This document shows, piece by piece, positions 5,929 to 7,832 of a DNA stretch of 7,832 bases. How positions within the stretch are numbered: the stretch's first letter is position 1; every line of letters starts with the position of its first letter. Where the stretch lies: the NCBI GenBank assembly GCA_938005345.1, contig CALLNG010000490.1, positions 1 through 7,832 of the forward strand, read 5' to 3'. The position numbers and the translations under genes are program-made. This DNA comes from an uncultured Clostridia bacterium (GTDB taxonomy: Bacteria; Bacillota; Clostridia; RUG12999). The notes beneath the pieces are model-generated. The model was not told the origin of the DNA, did not search any database, and saw nothing but the letters and a program-made list of their open reading frames with translations.

Positions 5929-7149
5929 CTAACTCAATACCACCTTATGGTATACTTTTTTTCCCTTTTTAATAATAATCTGTCCATCGTGGAAATAATC
6001 CTCTGTTATTTCCATAGTGGCATCTGCTATCTTTTCACCGTCAATGGACAAGCCATTTTGTGCAATTAGCCTCCGCGCTTCTCCTTTGGACGGACAAAGC
6101 CCTGTTTTGAGCATGAGGTCTAAAATCCCCATCCCCAATTCCTCTCTCCCAATTTTCGTTGTTGGCATATCAGCAGCATTACCACTGCCTCCAAATAAGT
6201 TTTCCGCCGCTTCACGTGCTTTATTTGCCTCCACTTCGCCGTGTACCAGTTTTGTCACTTCATACGCCAGCAACCGTTTTGCTTCGTTCAATTCGGCCCC
6301 CTCGGCATTATCAAACTTACGAATTTCCTCCATTGGCACAAACGTAATCAAACGTAGGCAGTTTCGCACATCGTCATCTTGCACATTTCTCCAATACTGG
6401 TAAAAATCATAAGGTGACGTTTTTTCCGGGTCTAACCAAACAGCGCCATTTTCTGTTTTTCCCATTTTTTTGCCATCTGATGTAGTAAGCAAGGTAAAGG
6501 TCATTCCATAAACTTCCTGACCCTCTACCCGTCTGACTAAATCGATTCCCGATATGATGTTAGACCATTGATCATCGCCGCCTAGTTCCATTTTGCAGCC
6601 ATAATCTTGATATAATTTCAAAAAGTCGTAGCTTTGCATTAACATATAGTTAAATTCAATAAAGGATAGACCCCGTTCTAACCGCGATTTAAAGCACTCT
6701 GCGGTCAGCATGCGATTGACAGAAAAATGAACTCCAATGTCGCGTAGAAATTCAATATATTTCAAATCCATCAACCAATCTGCATTGTTTATCATGAGTG
6801 CCTTTCCATCAGAAAAATCAATAAATTTCTCCATTTGCTTTTTAAACTGCGCAATGTTGTGATTGATTTCTTCCACACTCATAATACGGCGCATTTCCGT
6901 TTTAAATGTCGGGTCGCCAATCATTCCAGTTCCGCCGCCTAAAATTGCAATCGGACGATGCCCTGCCATTTGCAAATGCCGCATGACTACCATTTGTAAA
7001 AAATGCCCAACATGCAAACTGTCCGCGGTCGGATCAAAGCCGATATAAAACGTCACTTTTTCTTTTCCAAGTAGTTCCCGTATTTCTTCTTCATGTGTCA
7101 TCTGGGCAATTAACCCACGTTCTTTGAGCGTATCAAAGACATTCTCCAT
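5929..7149 (-). CDS. tyrS: Tyrosyl-tRNA synthetase
   Basis: This cytoplasmic class I enzyme charges tRNA-Tyr with tyrosine. From the ATG at 7149 it is 406 aa, a normal length. The nucleotide-binding HIGH-type motif appears as HVGH at 46-49 in FYIGFDPTADSLHVGHF. The tyrosine pocket region includes MLMQSYDF and GGDDQWSN (about 190-196), and the second signature is KMGKT at 228-232. A C-terminal S4-type RNA-binding domain runs from about 345 to the end (PSKGEARRLIAQNG). Starts at GTG 7158 and TTG 7161 are also in frame. GGAGG at 7163-7167 is 13 nt from the ATG but only 4 nt from the GTG. Alignment to family N-termini (NVFDTLKERG) favours the ATG, spacing favours the GTG. The gap to mgsA (57-69 nt depending on start) excludes a T-box leader there. 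The stop TAG forms part of the next gene's ribosome binding site. Confidence 0.96.
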   Translation of the reverse strand: MENVFDTLKERGLIAQMTHEEEIRELLGKEKVTFYIGFDPTADSLHVGHFLQMVVMRHLQMAGHRPIAILGGGTGMIGDPTFKTEMRRIMSVEEINHNIAQFKKQMEKFIDFSDGKALMINNADWLMDLKYIEFLRDIGVHFSVNRMLTAECFKSRLERGLSFIEFNYMLMQSYDFLKLYQDYGCKMELGGDDQWSNIISGIDLVRRVEGQEVYGMTFTLLTTSDGKKMGKTENGAVWLDPEKTSPYDFYQYWRNVQDDDVRNCLRLITFVPMEEIRKFDNAEGAELNEAKRLLAYEVTKLVHGEVEANKAREAAENLFGGSGNAADMPTTKIGREELGMGILDLMLKTGLCPSKGEARRLIAQNGLSIDGEKIADATMEITEDYFHDGQIIIKKGKKVYHKVVLS

Positions 7150-7162
7150 TGTGTTCACCAAT

Positions 7163-7167
7163 CCTCC
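7163..7167 (-). promoter_or_regulatory. tyrS ribosome binding site with ambiguous start
   Basis: The minus strand reads GGAGG here, only 13 nt after the end of the hairpin at 7181-7211. It lies 4 nt from a GTG (7158) and 13 nt from an ATG (7149), both in the tyrS frame, so the site allows either start. The extra residues from the GTG would be V-N-T. Confidence 0.55.
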
Positions 7168-7180
7168 ATCTGTGTAATTG

Positions 7181-7211
7181 AAAAGAATAGCAGTTTTACT
7201 GCTATTCTTTT
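7181..7211 (-). terminator. Perfect hairpin between mgsA and tyrS, probable terminator
   Basis: Arms AAAAGAATAGCAG (7181-7193) and CTGCTATTCTTTT (7199-7211) pair perfectly over 13 bp around a 5-nt loop. The terminal A and U runs lie inside the stem, so it could act in either direction. On the minus strand it comes 7 nt after the mgsA stop and the tail is TTCTTTTCAATT. It sits immediately ahead of the tyrS ribosome binding site, so it may end mgsA transcripts or reduce readthrough into tyrS. Confidence 0.75.
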
Positions 7212-7218
7212 GTTTTCT

Positions 7219-7626
7219 TTAATTATGTTTTGGATTAACAATTTCCCGCCAATCCAAATCGCCCCGTTCTAATCCGCGCACCAATACCTCCGCAGTTGCC
7301 AAATTCGTCGCCAGTGGTATATTATGCACATCACAAAGCCGAAGCAGTGTGTTTACATCTGGTTCATGCGGCTGCGCAGTTAAAGGATCGCGCAGAAATA
7401 TGACTAAATCAATTTCATTGTATGCAATGCGCGCCCCGATTTGCTGGTCTCCCCCTTGCGGACCGGATAGAAACCTGTGCACTTCAAGCCCTGTGACATC
7501 GGCAATTAACCCTCCTGTAGTACCCGTAGCACAAATGCTGTGCTTTTCTAAAATCCCTTTATATGCGATACAAAACTGTACCATTAATTCCTTTTTTTTG
7601 TCATGAGCAATCAACGCAATATTCAT
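7219..7626 (-). CDS. mgsA: Methylglyoxal synthase
   Basis: This cytoplasmic enzyme converts dihydroxyacetone phosphate to methylglyoxal and phosphate, a bypass of lower glycolysis used when phosphate is short or sugar phosphates build up. It is complete at 135 aa. Active-site residues known from the E. coli enzyme map cleanly: His8 (E. coli His19), Asp60 in GGDQQIGA (the catalytic Asp71), Asp80 (Asp91), His87 and Asp90 in QPHEPDV (His98 and Asp101). The conserved NIPLATNLATAE follows. The intervening HDPD residue is Glu rather than Asp here, a mild change at a non-catalytic position. The ATG at 7626 has GGAGGAGAG upstream. It lies 38 nt after minE with no terminator between, so the two are probably co-transcribed. 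A hairpin follows the stop. Confidence 0.97.
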   Translation of the reverse strand: MNIALIAHDKKKELMVQFCIAYKGILEKHSICATGTTGGLIADVTGLEVHRFLSGPQGGDQQIGARIAYNEIDLVIFLRDPLTAQPHEPDVNTLLRLCDVHNIPLATNLATAEVLVRGLERGDLDWREIVNPKHN

Positions 7627-7664
7627 GGTTTCTCTCCTCCATTCCCTCTTATATGCTATAACAA

Positions 7665-7832
7665 TTATTTAATTTTATTGATTGGAATATTTGCTACAAG
7701 TGCAGATATTACCCGGCCATTTTCATCTCTAGTGCGTTCCATTTTTACATTAAAATCATCCAATTCGATATCCATATATTTTTGAATTACGGCAATCAGG
7801 TCTTCTTTCAAATTTTCCATCATTTCCTCCGA
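7665..7832 (-). CDS. minE: MinE, cell-division topological specificity factor, C-terminal part
   Basis: The last 55 codons of a small protein are present, and the gene continues past the right edge. LKEDLIAVIQKYMDIELDDF, then VKMERT, then SALVANIPI near the end match the topological-specificity half of MinE, which is about 85-90 aa in full. MinE drives MinCD off midcell so the Z ring forms there. The N-terminal MinD-releasing helix would lie outside the window. An ATGATG at 7818-7823, preceded by GGAGGAA, looks like a complete start site. The in-frame codons before it (Ser-Glu-Glu) are also open, and a 51-52 aa protein would lack the MinD-binding part, so I call the gene partial. minC and minD are expected upstream. 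mgsA follows after 38 nt. Confidence 0.85.
   Translation of the reverse strand, partial: SEEMMENLKEDLIAVIQKYMDIELDDFNVKMERTRDENGRVISALVANIPINKIK

Noticed and set aside
7162..7218. T-box leader for tyrS
   Set aside because: The gap is far shorter than any T-box, and no specifier loop or T-box sequence is visible in it.
7219..7245. A tyrS promoter at the end of mgsA, with CATAAT as the -10
   Set aside because: The only reasonable -35 (TTGGCG) is 19 nt away, and any start would run straight into the hairpin; the match is too weak to annotate.
7818..7832. A complete short gene starting at the ATGATG near the right edge
   Set aside because: GGAGGAA before ATGATG looks like a start, but the upstream codons are in frame and the product would be MinE lacking its MinD-binding half.

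Overview
The window reads as a stretch of chromosome from a Gram-positive, Clostridia-type bacterium (Firmicutes). The assignment rests on strong GGAGG ribosome binding sites, moderate GC by eye, the minE-mgsA gene pair, two S-layer homology (SLH) proteins, and a MacB/YknZ-type ABC exporter built without an obvious outer-membrane partner. It is inferred from gene content only and no species is claimed. All genes lie on the minus strand, so they are transcribed from the right end toward the left.

In transcription order: (1) the C-terminal part of MinE (cell-division site selection), cut by the right edge; (2) mgsA, methylglyoxal synthase; (3) a perfect 13-bp hairpin ahead of tyrS; (4) tyrS, tyrosyl-tRNA synthetase, with a gap too short for a T-box leader; (5) an exported 449-aa SLH protein whose Shine-Dalgarno overlaps the tyrS stop codon; (6) a previously uncalled 33-codon gene for a probable single-pass membrane peptide; (7) a 15-bp hairpin that probably ends this unit, followed by a roughly 150-nt leader with a possible promoter; (8) a three-gene ABC efflux cassette of an unusually long, internally duplicated membrane-fusion adaptor, a MacB-type ATPase and a MacB/FtsX-type permease, joined by 1-nt and 4-nt overlaps; (9) 22 nt further on, a second exported SLH protein running off the left edge.

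The housekeeping genes (minE, mgsA, tyrS) are conventional. The accessory interest lies in the envelope genes: two different SLH proteins, one tied to tyrS and one tied to the efflux cassette, a small membrane peptide between them, and an adaptor with two lipoyl/barrel modules plus a Gly-Met-Pro hexapeptide tail whose DNA repeatedly looks like a translation start site. A plausible reading, as inference, is an exporter acting together with cell-wall-anchored SLH proteins. No tRNA, rRNA, CRISPR array, insertion sequence or clear riboswitch was seen, and no convincing gene was found on the plus strand.
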